NCBI GenBank assembly: GCA_963851215.1
Contig: CAWKOG010000021.1
Location: forward strand, 186,001-250,000
Source of the DNA: DATKFM01 sp963851215
GTDB lineage: Bacteria; Pseudomonadota; Alphaproteobacteria; Dongiales; Dongiaceae
DNA: 64,000 nt
Reading direction: 5' to 3'
In this document: positions 62,183 through 64,000 of the stretch, one piece after another
How the letters are laid out: every line of letters begins with the position of its first letter
How positions within the stretch are numbered: the first letter of the stretch is position 1
The notes under the pieces: model-generated
What the model was told of the DNA's origin: nothing
What the model saw: only the letters and a program-made list of their open reading frames with translations
Databases searched by the model: none
Translations under genes and position numbers: made by a program

Positions 62183-62831
62183 ATCGCCGCGCCAGCATCG
62201 CCGCTTGAACCCGGGTCGCCACGCCCAGCTTGCGGAAGATTTCGGTGATGTGGTCCTTCACCGTCTGCTCGCCGATGGCCAGCTCGAAGGCGATCTGCTT
62301 GTTCAGCTTGCCGTCGCAGATCAGCGACAGCACGCGGAGCTGCTGCGCCGACAACTTGGCCAGTCGCTCGCTGATGTCCTTGGCGGCGCCATCCAGATGG
62401 GCCTGATGGGCTTCGGCCGGCAGCCAGACCTCGCCGCCGACCACGGTGCGCAGGGCCTCGCCGATCACCTCCAGCGACGCGGATTTCGGCAGGAAGCCGG
62501 AGGCGCCGAGTTCCACCACCTGGAGCATGGTCTCGGGTTCCCGGGCGGCCGACACGATCACCACGGGCACGCCGGGATAATCCTTGCGCAGGGACACCAG
62601 CCCCTCGAAGCCGTTCATCCCCGGCATGTCCAGGTCCAGCAGCACCAAGTCGATCTGCGGCCGGCCGCCGAGTATGTCGCGGCATTGCCGGTAGTCGCCG
62701 GCCTCGAGGATTTCAGAGACACCCAGGGATTGCCGCACCGCCTGGGCCAGGGCGCCGCGGACCAGTGGATGGTCGTCGGCGATCAGCACGGTATGGCCGG
62801 CCTGATCGAACAGAGGGTTCGGCTGCGACAT
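62163..62831 (-). CDS. LuxR/NarL family response regulator
   Basis: A 222-residue regulator. The receiver domain has TVLIADDHPLVRGALAQAVR with the acidic pair, and phosphoacceptor Asp in DLVLLDLDMPGMNGFEGLV near residue 63, then VVIVSAAREPET and GFLPKSAS with the conserved lysine. The LuxR helix-turn-helix is LSAQQLRVLSLICDGKLNKQ, then IAFELAIGEQTVKDHITEIF. The ATG at 62831 is chosen because the receiver begins shortly after it. It is convergent with the SSS-domain hybrid kinase and overlaps it by 20 bases at the 3' end. This pairing is typical of AgmR/ErdR-type regulators with MxtR/NahK-like kinases, which control acetate or alcohol metabolism in Pseudomonas; the target here is unknown. Confidence 0.93.
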   Translation of the reverse strand: MSQPNPLFDQAGHTVLIADDHPLVRGALAQAVRQSLGVSEILEAGDYRQCRDILGGRPQIDLVLLDLDMPGMNGFEGLVSLRKDYPGVPVVIVSAAREPETMLQVVELGASGFLPKSASLEVIGEALRTVVGGEVWLPAEAHQAHLDGAAKDISERLAKLSAQQLRVLSLICDGKLNKQIAFELAIGEQTVKDHITEIFRKLGVATRVQAAMLARRFMRAER

Positions 62832-63043
62832 GGAGCGGGACTCTAGCTGCAGCCAAGCCAAACGCCAAACAGGGCACTTGGCACGCGGTATTGCGATCAG
62901 TTCAGTACACGAAGGTTCGCCATTTCTGCACTTCCAGGCGCGCCACAAACCCGGGTGAGCGCCGTCACAAGCCTGCGCGGGCCGGTAGAATCCGCCAACC
63001 CGCTATGGTAGCGTCGCGCCGCAACCACAAGGGAAAGCTGGAA

Positions 63044-64000
63044 ATGCCAACCACCGGGGCTCGCAGCGACTGGACCGACGGCTATATCGCCGATATCGCC
63101 TACACCGACGGCTATTACGTCGAGCTGGCGCCGGTTCATCTGAATTATGTGGCGCTGCTTAATAACTGCACGCCGCGGCCGATCGACCGGCCGTTCAATT
63201 ACCTGGAGCTGGGTTGCGGCAACGGCCATACAGTGACGCTGCTGGCGGCCGCCTACCCTCAGGCAAAGTTCTATGGCGTGGACATCAACCCGGCCCATGT
63301 GGCCACGGCGCGGCGCTGGGCCGAGCAGGGCAAGCTGGAGAACCTGACGATCCTCGAGGCCAGCTTCCAGGACTTGGCGACGATGGATCTGCCGGAGTTC
63401 GACTTCGTCACCTTTCACGGCATCTATAGCTGGATCAGCGTGAACAACCGCAAGGCGATGCTGGATGTGATGGCGCGGCGGCTGCTGCCGGGCGGGCTGG
63501 TCTATAACAGCTACAACTGCCAGCCGGGCTGGGCCAGCCAGGGGCCGCTGCAGCGGCTGATGCTGGAGATCGGCCACGAGGTTCCCGGCGACTCCCTGAC
63601 CAAGGCGGGCGGCGCCATCGACTTCCTGCAGAAGCTGACCACGGCGGATTGCCGCTACCTGCAGGCCAACCAGGGCGCGGCCGAGCTGATCAAGAAGATC
63701 GCCACCAACGCCCGCAGCTATGTGGCCCACGAATATCTGAACGAGGAGTGGCATCCCTTCTATTGCCTGGACGTGTTCCGCGAGATGGGAATGGCGAAGC
63801 TGTCCTATGTCGGCTCGGCGACGATCACGGAAAACCATCCGGGCCTGCTGTTCGGCAAGAATGCGCGGCCGGTGTTCGACGCCCAGCCGACCAAGGAGCG
63901 CAAGCAGCTGGTGCAGGATTTCCTGATCAACCAGCGCTTCCGCCGCGACGTCTATGTGAAGGGCCTGTCGACGATGTCGGCGGCGGAGTCGCGCAACAAG
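63044..64000 (+). CDS. Class I methyltransferase with a regulatory domain, N-terminal part (cut by window edge)
   Basis: The frame is open for 319 codons and runs off the right edge. The N-terminal YIADIAYTDGYYVELAPVHL and LNYVALLNNCTPRP is typical of proteins annotated as methyltransferase regulatory domain-containing. The SAM-binding motif I is NYLELGCGNGHTVTLLAAAY (about residues 47-66), followed by FYGVDINPAHVATARRWAEQ with the acidic ribose-binding residue, and FDFVTFHGIYSWISVNNRKA. The part from about 180 on begins the regulatory domain. GGGAAAGCTGGAA precedes the ATG at 63044; a start at 63005 is also in frame. The methyl acceptor is unknown. Confidence 0.85.
   Translation, partial: MPTTGARSDWTDGYIADIAYTDGYYVELAPVHLNYVALLNNCTPRPIDRPFNYLELGCGNGHTVTLLAAAYPQAKFYGVDINPAHVATARRWAEQGKLENLTILEASFQDLATMDLPEFDFVTFHGIYSWISVNNRKAMLDVMARRLLPGGLVYNSYNCQPGWASQGPLQRLMLEIGHEVPGDSLTKAGGAIDFLQKLTTADCRYLQANQGAAELIKKIATNARSYVAHEYLNEEWHPFYCLDVFREMGMAKLSYVGSATITENHPGLLFGKNARPVFDAQPTKERKQLVQDFLINQRFRRDVYVKGLSTMSAAESRNK

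Noticed and set aside
1..64000. CRISPR arrays, tRNA or rRNA genes, phage or transposase genes
   Set aside because: Scanned by eye on both strands; no regularly spaced repeats, cloverleaf-like sequences, rRNA conserved segments or transposase motifs were found.

Overview
The window comes from a GC-rich (roughly 60-65 % by eye) Gram-negative bacterium, most likely an alphaproteobacterium of the Rhodospirillales/Rhizobiales type. Supporting content: a SAM-II-type riboswitch ahead of sulfur/methionine genes, a DUF2849-CysI-DUF934-CysH sulfite-reduction operon, a Zur box of the TATAAC palindrome type, a fused large/medium B12 diol dehydratase, TRAP transporters with dimethylglycine-dehydrogenase-like enzymes, and a phnWAY phosphonoacetate route. 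No rRNA, tRNA, CRISPR array, prophage or insertion sequence was seen. About 20 genes are split by one or more single-base indels at conserved motifs, often in short homopolymers, which points to uncorrected long-read errors more than to true decay; split genes are given here with their full extent.

Layout. 1-2200: a MASE1-type sensor cut by the left edge and a SAM methyltransferase. 2200-8510: an arylsulfatase / HAD phosphatase / outer-membrane protein cassette with remnants of a second copy (a truncated outer-membrane protein and a truncated arylsulfatase). 8526-12482: DUF2252, MarC and SulP on the minus strand. 13127-17385: an SDR, a diheme cytochrome c and a B12-dependent diol dehydratase. 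17495-24690: a promoter, two SAM-II-like riboswitches with a terminator between them, then cysG, DUF2849, cysI, DUF934, cysH, a TSUP exporter and metZ, a sulfate-to-homocysteine route. 24687-27880: znuA diverging from zur-znuCB across a Zur box. 27899-39933: rhomboid protease, a TRAP transporter, two FAD/GcvT amine demethylases, a non-pyrrolysine MttB methyltransferase and a LysR regulator, probably uptake and stepwise demethylation of a methylated amine. 40092-44905: 2-aminoethylphosphonate degradation (phnW, phnA, phnY) with its LysR regulator. 44909-50184: YbaN, AraC, VOC, a solute-binding protein, GFA, amidase and a MESH1-like alarmone hydrolase.

50378-57262 is the most unusual part. A minus-strand operon encodes two near-identical secreted Asp/Asn-rich proteins, a small secreted protein sharing their C-terminal motif, a C39 peptidase, another secreted protein, and an outer-membrane barrel with an N-terminal coiled coil. 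The order copies the Pseudomonas fap functional-amyloid operon (subunits, D peptidase, E, F pore). It starts at a consensus sigma-54 promoter, ends at an intrinsic terminator, and is followed by a sigma-54 activator gene. I propose a Fap-like amyloid secretion system. The window ends with an SSS-PAS hybrid histidine kinase, its LuxR-type response regulator, and the start of a methyltransferase with a regulatory domain.
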